The notes under the pieces were generated by a model. The model ran no database searches. It saw only the letters and a program-made list of their open reading frames with translations, and was not told where the DNA came from. DNA of 21,221 nucleotides from an uncultured Collinsella sp. (GTDB lineage Bacteria; Actinomycetota; Coriobacteriia; Coriobacteriales; Coriobacteriaceae), in contig CATXML010000003.1 in assembly GCA_958372035.1 (NCBI GenBank), positions 1 to 21,221 on the forward strand, written 5' to 3'. This document shows positions 1-6,110 of this stretch, one piece after another. The translations under genes and the position numbers were made by a program. Within the stretch, counting starts at the first letter, position 1. Every line of letters starts with the position of its first letter.

Positions 1-1
1 C

Positions 2-817
2 TGCCCCGTGGTGCTCATGAACCCGCTGGTGGCCGAGCAGACCGAGATGCGTCGCTCGCTGCTGCCGGGCCTGCTGCAATCCGTGGCCTATAACGAGGCC
101 CACGGCACGCCCAACGTGCACCTGTACGAGGTCGGCAGCCTGTTCCACGGCCGTGAGAACGCCAGCCTGCCCAAGGAGACCAAGTCCGTGGCGGGTGTGC
201 TCTCGGGCCAGTGGAGCGAGCAGTCCTGGAACATGAAGTACCGCAAGCTACGCTTCTTCTTTGGCAAGGGCATTGTCGAGGAGCTGCTCGCCCAGCTGCG
301 CATCGAGAAGGTTCGCTTCCGTCCCGTCGAGGGCGAGGGCTACGCTTTCTTGCAGCCGGGCCGTGCCGCCGAGGTTCTGTCCGGCGGCACCGTGCTGGGT
401 TGGGTCGGCGAGATCCACCCCGAGGCGCGCGAGGCGATGGGCATCGACGAGGTCGTCGTTGCCTTTGAGCTCGATCTGGACAAGTTGATCAAGGGCGCTC
501 GCAATCAGGAGAACTACCGTGAGTTCTCGCAGTACCCTGCCGTTGAGCACGACCTTGCTATCGTGGTCGACAACGCTGTGACCTGCGAGGATCTTGAGCG
601 CCGTATTACCAGCGCCGGCGGCAAGCTGCTCGAGGGCGTGCGTCTGTTCGACGTCTACCGCGATCCCATCCGCATCGGAGCGGGCAAGAAGTCCATGGCC
701 TTTGCGCTTACGTATCGCTCGGACGACCACACGCTTACCAGCGAAGAGGTCGAGAAGGCGCACCAGAAGATCGTCACCAAGGTGTGCAAGGGCGTAAACG
801 GCGAGGTTCGCGGCTAG
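2..817 (+). CDS. pheT: Phenylalanine--tRNA ligase beta subunit, C-terminal part (5' truncated by window)
   Basis: This is the last 271 residues of the beta subunit of the PheRS tetramer, which charges tRNA-Phe in the cytoplasm. The frame is open from base 2, so the true start lies left of the window. The visible part begins in the catalytic-like core with the family sequence NPLVAEQTEMRRSLLPGLL. It ends in a ferredoxin-fold anticodon-binding domain covering about the last 95 residues, starting near YPAVEHDLAIVVD and including the RSDDHTLTSEEV stretch typical of the family's C terminus. The stop is TAG at 815-817, followed by a 14-bp hairpin. The usual partner gene pheS would be expected just upstream, outside the window. 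Nothing suggests damage. Identification is firm; only the N-terminal part is unseen. Confidence 0.95.
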   Translation, partial: CPVVLMNPLVAEQTEMRRSLLPGLLQSVAYNEAHGTPNVHLYEVGSLFHGRENASLPKETKSVAGVLSGQWSEQSWNMKYRKLRFFFGKGIVEELLAQLRIEKVRFRPVEGEGYAFLQPGRAAEVLSGGTVLGWVGEIHPEAREAMGIDEVVVAFELDLDKLIKGARNQENYREFSQYPAVEHDLAIVVDNAVTCEDLERRITSAGGKLLEGVRLFDVYRDPIRIGAGKKSMAFALTYRSDDHTLTSEEVEKAHQKIVTKVCKGVNGEVRG

Positions 818-847
818 GATCGCTTGCGTCTGTGACGAATGTATTGC

Positions 848-883
848 AAAACGGCGCACTGCTTTGTTGGCAGTGCGCCGTTT
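848..883 (+). terminator. Hairpin terminator of the pheT transcript
   Basis: A perfect 14-bp stem (849-862 pairing with 870-883, AAACGGCGCACTGC) with a 7-nt loop lies 31 bases after the pheT stop. The 3' arm ends in TTT, but the U-tract is short, so termination may be incomplete. The loop also holds the likely -35 of the nickel transporter promoter. Confidence 0.75.
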
Positions 884-891
884 GCTATGAT
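864..891 (+). promoter_or_regulatory. Predicted promoter of the nickel transporter operon
   Basis: An extended -10 element, TGC-TATGAT, lies at 883-891, with a weak -35 TTGTTG at 864-869 and a 16-bp spacer. The -35 falls in the loop of the pheT terminator. Transcription would start near 898, a few bases before the NikR-like palindrome. This is inferred from consensus match only. Confidence 0.55.
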
Positions 892-901
892 AGCCGGCGG
901 C

Positions 902-929
902 GTGTTACGAACCTGGCAATACGTAACAC
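902..929 (+). promoter_or_regulatory. Candidate NikR operator
   Basis: GTGTTAC (902-908) and GTAACAC (923-929) form a perfect inverted repeat separated by 14 bases, 28 bp overall. The palindrome extends by one further G/C pair inward. NikR tetramers bind 28-bp dyads (GTATGA-N16-TCATAC in E. coli), and a GTGTTAC-N13/14-GTAACAC form is known from comparative work on other bacteria. The site starts about four bases downstream of the predicted transcription start. That position suits repression of nickel uptake when nickel is plentiful. No nikR gene is in the window. Confidence 0.75.
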
Positions 930-984
930 TGGCAAGGTGATTCAAACGGCGCTGCGATCGCGTGCCGACAACCGGGAGGCGTAT

Positions 985-2067
985 ATGCACATTCCAGATA
1001 ATTATCTGTCCCCGCAGACCGATGCCGTCATGGCGGTTGCGATGGTGCCCGTTTGGGTCCACTGCATCAAGAAGGTGCGCGCCACGCTCGATCGCGAGCA
1101 CATGGCTTTTCTGGGCATCTGCGCCGCATTCTCTTTCTTGCTCATGATGTTTAACGTTCCGCTGCCCGGCGGCACCACAGGCCACGCCGTCGGCGGCGCA
1201 CTCATCGCGCTGCTGCTGGGCCCCGAGGCCGCGGCTATCGCTGTCTCGGTCGCGCTGGCGCTGCAGGCGCTGCTGTTTGGCGACGGCGGCGTTCTGTCGT
1301 TTGGCGCCAACTGCTTTAACATGGCCTTTGTGCTGCCGTTTACCGCTGCTATCGTGTTCCGTGCGCTCAACAGCCGTCTGCACGACAAGAGCTGGGGCAC
1401 CTCGGTTTCTGCCATCGTGAGCGGTTGGGTCGGCCTGTGCCTGGCGGCCCTGTGCGCGGCGATTGAGTTTGGTATTCAGCCGATGCTCTTTACCAACGCT
1501 TCGGGCGCGCCGCTGTACTGCCCCTTCCCGCTGTCCGTGGCTATTCCGGCCATGTTGGTCCCGCATATGCTGGTTGCCGGTGTGGTCGAGGGCGTGGCGA
1601 CGGCCGCGATCTACGGTTTCATTAAGAAGACGGCGCCGAGCATTATCGTCGGCCCCGAAGCCGCCGATGGCCAGCTTGCCGCCGATGGTACCGCCAAGAA
1701 GACTTCCCTGATTCCCACGCTCATTCTGGTCGCCGTGCTTGTCGTGGCTACGCCGCTCGGCTTGCTCGCCACCGGTGACGCCTGGGGTGAGTGGGACGCC
1801 GAGGGCGCCGCGACCGCCGTTCAGGAGGCTGGCGACGACAGCCTGCAGGCTTCGGTCGGCCTCGACACCCCGACCTTTGCCGACGCCCTGCCCACGGGCG
1901 ATTATCTGCAGGCCTATTCCGAGGAGCAGGGCCTTGGCTTTGCCGGCCAGGCTGCGATGTATATTCTTTCGGGCGTGATTGGCGTGGCGGTGCTCACCAT
2001 CACATTCCGCCTGGTCTCGCTGACGGTCAAGGAAAGCGGTGCTCATGGCAATAGCCGAGCTGCCTAG
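985..2067 (+). CDS. nikM: ECF transporter nickel/cobalt-binding S component with fused PDGLE-type domain (NikM/CbiM family)
   Basis: This is the substrate-binding membrane subunit of an energy-coupling-factor metal importer. The ATG at 985 is chosen because it gives MHIPDNYLSP: in this family the free N terminus and His2 coordinate the metal, so nothing may precede them. It has a GGGAGG Shine-Dalgarno at 974-979. A third ligand, His67, lies in GGTTGHAVGG at exactly the position known from structurally studied NikM. Several hydrophobic helices fill residues 1-225. The C-terminal part has a helix followed by ATPLGLLATGDAWGEW, a PDGLE-type region that replaces a separate NikN/CbiN subunit. The length is 360 aa. 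It overlaps the next gene by 23 bp. Nickel rather than cobalt is inferred from the NikR-like operator; from protein sequence alone either metal is possible. Confidence 0.9.
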   Translation: MHIPDNYLSPQTDAVMAVAMVPVWVHCIKKVRATLDREHMAFLGICAAFSFLLMMFNVPLPGGTTGHAVGGALIALLLGPEAAAIAVSVALALQALLFGDGGVLSFGANCFNMAFVLPFTAAIVFRALNSRLHDKSWGTSVSAIVSGWVGLCLAALCAAIEFGIQPMLFTNASGAPLYCPFPLSVAIPAMLVPHMLVAGVVEGVATAAIYGFIKKTAPSIIVGPEAADGQLAADGTAKKTSLIPTLILVAVLVVATPLGLLATGDAWGEWDAEGAATAVQEAGDDSLQASVGLDTPTFADALPTGDYLQAYSEEQGLGFAGQAAMYILSGVIGVAVLTITFRLVSLTVKESGAHGNSRAA

Positions 2068-2881
2068 TTGGCTTGCGGCCGAGGAGCGATATGAGCCCGT
2101 GGGGGCTCGGCATCGTGTGATGCAAAAGAATGTCCTGCACCTGGCGAGCCTGCTTGAGCGGGTTCGCCTGGGTGGAGGCGCGCACGAGGGCGGGTCGATG
2201 GTCGACCGCGCCCTTTCTTGCGTTTCGGCTCCGGTGCGCCTGGTGGGGATGTTCGTTTGCGTTCTGTGCGTGTGCCTGACACAGAGCCCGCTTTACCTCA
2301 TGTTGATGGCGGCTATCGCGCTGGTGCTCGTTGCCGTGCGCCCCGTACGCGGGCTGCGGGCAACCTTTGTGCCGGCACTTGGCGCTGCGGGGCTCGCGGT
2401 GGTTTTGGCACTGCCCGCCCTGCTGCTGGGCGCGTCTGCCACGGGCGCCATGCTCAAGATTGCGCTCAAGACGTTCATTAATGTGTCGCTTGTGCTGGGC
2501 GTTTCATGGACGCTTACCTGGAGCCGCATGTCGGCGGCGCTCAAGACGCTGCATCTGCCCGACGAGGTCATCTTTACCTTTGATATGGCACTCAAGCATA
2601 TCGAGGTGCTGGGACGCACAGCGCACGATCTGTGCGAATCGGTCATGCTGCGCAGCGTTGGCCGTACGCCTGAGGGATTTTCGCGTACCGATTCGATCGC
2701 GGGTATCATGGGCATGACCTTTATCAAGGCGATGGAATGCAGCCACGCGATGGACGAGGCTATGCTTTGCCGCGGCTTTGCCGGTGCGTATCCGGCGCCC
2801 GCACGGAGCGGACTGAGCTGGCGCGATGCGGTTTATGCGGTCGCCGTGGCGCTGTTTGCGGTGCTGTGCGCTGTGCTGTAG
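2045..2881 (+). CDS. nikQ: ECF transporter T component (NikQ/CbiQ family permease)
   Basis: This is the transmembrane coupling subunit that links the ATPase to the metal-binding S component. The 278-residue product has a soluble N-terminal segment, then hydrophobic helices around residues 65-145 and at the C terminus (DAVYAVAVALFAVLCAVL). The family's cytosolic coupling region is present and carries the conserved AMLCRGFAG (the A-x-x-R-G type motif that contacts the ATPase). The start is ATG 2045, inside the end of nikM, with AAGGAAAG at 2029-2036 as ribosome binding site. A GTG at 2039 is a possible alternative. The overlap with nikM implies translational coupling. The family is clear; substrate specificity comes from nikM, not this subunit. 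Confidence 0.88.
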   Translation: MAIAELPSWLAAEERYEPVGARHRVMQKNVLHLASLLERVRLGGGAHEGGSMVDRALSCVSAPVRLVGMFVCVLCVCLTQSPLYLMLMAAIALVLVAVRPVRGLRATFVPALGAAGLAVVLALPALLLGASATGAMLKIALKTFINVSLVLGVSWTLTWSRMSAALKTLHLPDEVIFTFDMALKHIEVLGRTAHDLCESVMLRSVGRTPEGFSRTDSIAGIMGMTFIKAMECSHAMDEAMLCRGFAGAYPAPARSGLSWRDAVYAVAVALFAVLCAVL

Positions 2882-2924
2882 TGCGGACGGCGGGCTGTTG
2901 ATGTGAATAGGGAAGGGCGACGTT

Positions 2925-3692
2925 TTGACGATTGATATGAATAATGCGGCGGGCACGAACGGTGCGGGCGCCGAGGTCGCGCCGCTCATCGAGCTACGCG
3001 ACGTGGTGTTTTCCTATGCGGGGCATACGGTTGTCGATGGTGTGTCGCTGCAGGTCGATCGTGGCGAGCTCGTTGCCCTGCTTGGCCCGAATGGCTGCGG
3101 CAAGACGACGATCATGCGCCTTATTAACGGTCTTGAACTCGCGGACGCAGGGGCATACCTGTTTGACGGGCACGTGATCGATGCAACATTTCTAAAGGAT
3201 TCCGTGGCTTCCCAGCGCTTTCACCAGCGCGTAGGCTTCGTGTTTCAAAATGCCGATGCCCAGCTGTTTTGCGCCACGGTAGGCGAGGAGGTCGCGTTTG
3301 GTCCGGCTCAAATGGGGCTGTCGACAGACGAGCTCAAGTGCCGCGTTCGCGATGCCATGGAGCTGTTCCAGGTTGCCGACCTGGCCGATGCCTCTCCCTA
3401 TCAGCTATCGGGCGGGCAAAAAAAGCGTGTGGCGCTGGCGGCCGTCGTGTCGATGAACCCCGATATCCTGGTGCTCGACGAGCCTACCAACGGACTCGAT
3501 GAGGATTCGTGCGACATCGTGGTCAGCTTTTTGCTGGCTTATGTTGCTGCCGGCAAGACGGTCTTAATGAGCACACACCATCAGGATTTGGTACGACGCC
3601 TGGGTGCCCGCGCCATCTATATCGACCGATATCATCACGTGGTCGAGGCGTCCGTGCCATCGTATGGAACCGAGAGCGCCGCCGCGGAATAG
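2925..3692 (+). CDS. nikO: ECF transporter ATPase component (NikO/CbiO family)
   Basis: This is the cytoplasmic ATP-binding-cassette subunit that powers the importer. All ABC motifs are intact in the 255-aa product: Walker A GPNGCGKTT (54-62), Q-loop Q108 in FQNADAQLF, signature LSGGQKKR (161-168), Walker B ILVLDEP (181-187), and the H-loop histidine in MSTHH. The start is taken as TTG 2925, because GGAAGGG at 2911-2917 is ideally spaced from it. An in-frame ATG at 2937 would be 19 bases away. The gene follows nikQ after 43 bases and belongs to the same operon. I see no convincing terminator in the 78 bases after it. Confidence 0.92.
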   Translation: MTIDMNNAAGTNGAGAEVAPLIELRDVVFSYAGHTVVDGVSLQVDRGELVALLGPNGCGKTTIMRLINGLELADAGAYLFDGHVIDATFLKDSVASQRFHQRVGFVFQNADAQLFCATVGEEVAFGPAQMGLSTDELKCRVRDAMELFQVADLADASPYQLSGGQKKRVALAAVVSMNPDILVLDEPTNGLDEDSCDIVVSFLLAYVAAGKTVLMSTHHQDLVRRLGARAIYIDRYHHVVEASVPSYGTESAAAE

Positions 3693-3737
3693 TTGCTGCG
3701 TAGGGTATGTATGGCCGCCTGTGCGACTCTGCCGTGA

Positions 3738-3746
3738 TGGTATAGT
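3738..3746 (+). promoter_or_regulatory. Predicted extended -10 promoter for the phospholipase C-like gene
   Basis: TGG-TATAGT is an extended -10 match. I see no good -35 upstream. The implied leader is under 20 bases, just long enough to hold the GGGGGTGG ribosome binding site (3761-3768). Confidence 0.4.
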
Positions 3747-3770
3747 TAACCAGGTTTTATGGGGGTGGCT

Positions 3771-4619
3771 ATGCCAAGCTGGAACATTCATATCGCTCAA
3801 ACGGAGCGCTTGCTGGCACGTGCTAGCGTGCTTGCCGATAGCGTGCGCGACCGCAATGCCTTTTTGTTTGGCTGCGTGATTCCGGATATCTTCGTGGGCT
3901 ATATGGTCCCTGGCATCGCCGATCCCATTCCGTATCGCATTACGCACTTTGCAAAGCCCGAGCCTATCCCTAAGCCGCGCGAGCACGAGTTCTGGGATAC
4001 CTATGTGGCGCCGCTGCTTAAAGGCGCACCCGCGGGCGAACCTGCTGAGGCTACCTCGATTGTCGAGGAGCGCGAGCGACTGAACCGCGTGCACTATCCT
4101 CAGCGCTACAGGGATGCCGAGCCGGTTGTCGGTCCCGGCGCCTGTGAGTTCTCGCTTGCGTCCGAAGATGTGGCGCAGTCGCTGCTCGATTTAACGCTGG
4201 GCGTCTGGTCGCATCTGGTGGCCGACACGGTATGGAACACGCGTGTGAACCAGTATCTGGAAGCACACGGCGGCAAGCCGTGCGAGGAATTCCGCATTAA
4301 AAAGCAGGGCGATTTTGACTGGTTTGGCAAGACGCTGGGCATCGTTTCCATTCCGCGTGCGACCGATCGCCTCTATACCGCTGCGACGCGTTTTGGGCAG
4401 TATCCCATCCATAAAGAATATGTGCTCAAGACCATCGGCGTTATGCACGAGATTGTACGCGAAAACCCCGGCGAGCCCGATCATCCGCCGTATCGCCTGC
4501 TAACCGAAGAGTTCTTCGACGCAACGTTTACCGAGGTCATCGAGCTGACCGAGGCGGGATTTGCGGCCCGCGTTGCTGCTTCTGACGTTCCCGCAGCCCC
4601 CCTGATCGCTAGCTGCTAG
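3771..4619 (+). CDS. Zinc-dependent phospholipase C-like protein
   Basis: The 282-residue product resembles the zinc-dependent phospholipase C family (the alpha-toxin/PC-PLC fold), seen in many Firmicutes and Actinobacteria as uncharacterised proteins. Visible candidate metal ligands are His7 in SWNIHIAQ, Asp39 in VIPDIFVGYMVP, His59 in RITHF, and His148/Asp152 in WSHLVAD. Their order and spacing suit the family's zinc site. There is no signal peptide, which secreted phospholipases have, so this is probably a cytoplasmic family member of unknown substrate. ATG 3771 is preferred over ATG 3759 because GGGGGTGG (3761-3768) sits just before it and the Trp4/His7 start fits the family. Its stop overlaps the stop of the convergent gene in a shared CTAG. 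Enzymatic activity is not demonstrated by sequence. Confidence 0.65.
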   Translation: MPSWNIHIAQTERLLARASVLADSVRDRNAFLFGCVIPDIFVGYMVPGIADPIPYRITHFAKPEPIPKPREHEFWDTYVAPLLKGAPAGEPAEATSIVEERERLNRVHYPQRYRDAEPVVGPGACEFSLASEDVAQSLLDLTLGVWSHLVADTVWNTRVNQYLEAHGGKPCEEFRIKKQGDFDWFGKTLGIVSIPRATDRLYTAATRFGQYPIHKEYVLKTIGVMHEIVRENPGEPDHPPYRLLTEEFFDATFTEVIELTEAGFAARVAASDVPAAPLIASC

Positions 4620-5689
4620 CCGGCCGGCTTGACGGTGAACAGTTCATCCCAATTGACCAACAGCTCCCGTCGCAGGGCATCTTCGGCGGTACGCTCCTGA
4701 TCGGTCTTTGGGATGTAGGGGAGTCCCGCCTTTTTATGAATGAGCTCGGCGATGCTATCAAAGCTCTTCTTGTCCTTGATCTGGTCGTAGGTAATTTGTA
4801 TGACATCGTAGCCCATGCTGGTGAGCGCGGTGGTGCGCTCGGCATCGGAGAGGCTTGCGGCTTCGCCATCGTGGGCGGAACGGCCTTGGCATTCCAAGAT
4901 GACGCCCATGCTGTCGGTGTTGCTCTCTATGAGGATATCGGCGTAGCAGCAGGTTTTGTCATACAGTGAGCGCGCGGCGTCGCTGAGTGGGATGCGCACG
5001 TTGTTTGCGATGTTGATGCCCATGCCGCCCTCGTTGCGGGGGAGCGAAACAAGCATGGAGGTCTGTACTTCGAAGGGCGAGGCGGTCTGCCCCGTCATGT
5101 GTTCGGCGGCCCAGCGGAGCTGCTTAACGCCGCGCAGGCCTGCGGCCTGCTTGGCAAACGCGGCGATATCCGCCGCGCTGAGGAGCGGTGGGCGCTTCCA
5201 CAAGTTGGTGCCATTGCCGTTGACATCGTTAACTCGCTCCCAGCAGCAGTTGGGTGGAATGAGCTTAAGCGAAATAGCTTCATCAAGTTGTTGTTGCGTT
5301 CGCTCGCAGGGCTTAAACACTGCAAAGGAGCCGCACATCTCGTAGCAAGCCATGAGTAGCTGGTTGCGGGAGACCTGCGTAGCAAGGCTGAGCAGCGTGA
5401 ACTCCGGTGAAGTGACATCAAACCCATGTTCAGTCTGCCTAAACGACCCAGGAGGCGGCTCTTGGGTCAGGAGGTGCGATTTAAACAGGCTTCGCGATCC
5501 GGATTGTGCCCGAGTGAATACAAGCCTGTGAAGCGGTGCGTGAAGCAGGTCTTTTACAACTGCATGACTTCCGAGGCTGCAACATCTGCGATCCATATTG
5601 CCAAGGCTAATGGCGGGGTAAAGCCCTAATACCTGCGGCGGGATACGGTGATAGTAAAAAGCGGATTGACCGCATAGCGTCAGGTCCAT
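4616..5689 (-). CDS. AbiEi-like protein with C-terminal PD-(D/E)XK nuclease-like domain
   Basis: I infer a two-part, 357-residue protein. The N-terminal part (LCGQSAFYYHRIPPQVLGLYP, residues 5-25) resembles the AbiEi antitoxin/transcription factor group. The C-terminal part resembles DUF559/Vsr-type nucleases: Asp251 (YADILIE), Glu266-x-Gln268 (VILECQG), His273, then a D..R helix (SDAERTTAL) and GYDVIQITYDQI. This is the D-ExQ form of the PD-(D/E)XK core. It has ATG 5689 with AGGAGG five bases upstream; a longer frame from 5809 lacks such a site. No AbiEii nucleotidyltransferase toxin gene lies beside it. The gene looks less GC-rich than its neighbours, suggesting transfer. Its promoter is flanked by inverted arms, suggesting autoregulation. 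Function is unknown; defence-related or regulatory roles are guesses. Confidence 0.65.
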   Translation of the reverse strand: MDLTLCGQSAFYYHRIPPQVLGLYPAISLGNMDRRCCSLGSHAVVKDLLHAPLHRLVFTRAQSGSRSLFKSHLLTQEPPPGSFRQTEHGFDVTSPEFTLLSLATQVSRNQLLMACYEMCGSFAVFKPCERTQQQLDEAISLKLIPPNCCWERVNDVNGNGTNLWKRPPLLSAADIAAFAKQAAGLRGVKQLRWAAEHMTGQTASPFEVQTSMLVSLPRNEGGMGINIANNVRIPLSDAARSLYDKTCCYADILIESNTDSMGVILECQGRSAHDGEAASLSDAERTTALTSMGYDVIQITYDQIKDKKSFDSIAELIHKKAGLPYIPKTDQERTAEDALRRELLVNWDELFTVKPAG

Positions 5690-5743
5690 GATATCCTCCT
5701 GGTCGAAATGTGCTTTTGGACCGTGCGATGCCAGCGTCAATTC

Positions 5744-5865
5744 GGAAGTATGCGGCAAAATCTGAACTCTGTGAGCAGACCTGGCTTTTGAGTCTAGTTT
5801 ATCAGGCATTTTGTTGTGAAAAAACAGGGTGTGCTCGGAGGTCTCGGAATTTGCCGCATACTTCC
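5744..5865. repeat. Pair of 22-bp inverted arms flanking the nuclease gene promoter
   Basis: The arm at 5744-5765 begins GGAAGTATGCGGCAAA. Its inverted copy is at 5844-5865, perfect over 16 bases and 20 of 22 overall, with 78 bases between. The predicted promoter lies in that gap. The size and placement resemble the pair of about 23-bp inverted repeats through which AbiEi represses its own promoter. A mobile-element origin is an alternative, but I see no transposase or target duplication. Confidence 0.8.
5796..5804 (-). promoter_or_regulatory. Predicted promoter of the AbiEi-like nuclease gene
   Basis: On the minus strand TGA-TAAACT is an extended -10 match, with only a T-rich -35 (5819-5824) 17 bases upstream. 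Transcription would start near 5789, leaving a leader of about 100 bases. The promoter lies between the two inverted arms. Confidence 0.4.
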
Positions 5866-6045
5866 AAAAACGCGGTCGATCTGGCTCTTGCTAAAACGAT
5901 TTAGCAGCGTCGGGTAAGGTGTGGTTTTGCCATCGGGCGAACACTTTTAGCGCCTGAGGCCTTATTATTGGGCCTCGAAGGGCGGATTTCGCGCTTTTGG
6001 TAAAGAAATGAGTGCGTGTTTTGCCGTGTGCCGGCATTGGCACAG

Positions 6046-6082
6046 AAAAAGGGCCCGGAAGGCAAAGCCTTCCGGGCCCTTT
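6046..6082 (-). terminator. Rho-independent terminator of pyk
   Basis: On the minus strand a GC-rich stem, GGGCCCGGAAGGC pairing with GCCTTCCGGGCCC around a 3-nt loop, is extended by A/T pairs to 16 bp. It ends in TTTTT (6050-6046). It lies 28 bases after the pyk stop. Confidence 0.92.
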
Positions 6083-6110
6083 GCAATGCAAATCTGCTTG
6101 CAAGTGCGAT

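Larger units (their letters stand above)
5690..6045. other. Intergenic region between the nuclease gene and the pyk terminator
   Basis: The left part holds the leader, promoter and inverted arms of the nuclease gene. From 5866 to 6045 I see no convincing gene. A small hairpin GAGGCC/GGCCTC (5956-5961 with 5971-5976, 9-nt loop) is present, with no clear role. Confidence 0.6.

Noticed and set aside
848..984. Cobalamin or NiCo riboswitch ahead of the nickel transporter
   Set aside because: The leader is too short after the predicted start and lacks the expected conserved boxes; the dyad is better explained as a NikR operator.
814..2046. 410-codon minus-strand frame opposite nikM
   Set aside because: Antisense shadow of an intact transporter gene; no start site or recognisable domain.
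5690..5809. Longer N terminus of the nuclease gene from ATG 5809
   Set aside because: No ribosome binding site there, it overlaps the predicted -10, and it would translate through an inverted arm; ATG 5689 has an ideal AGGAGG.
5744..5865. Miniature transposon bounded by inverted repeats
   Set aside because: No target-site duplication seen and the enclosed sequence holds the gene's likely promoter; an operator pair is simpler, though not proven.
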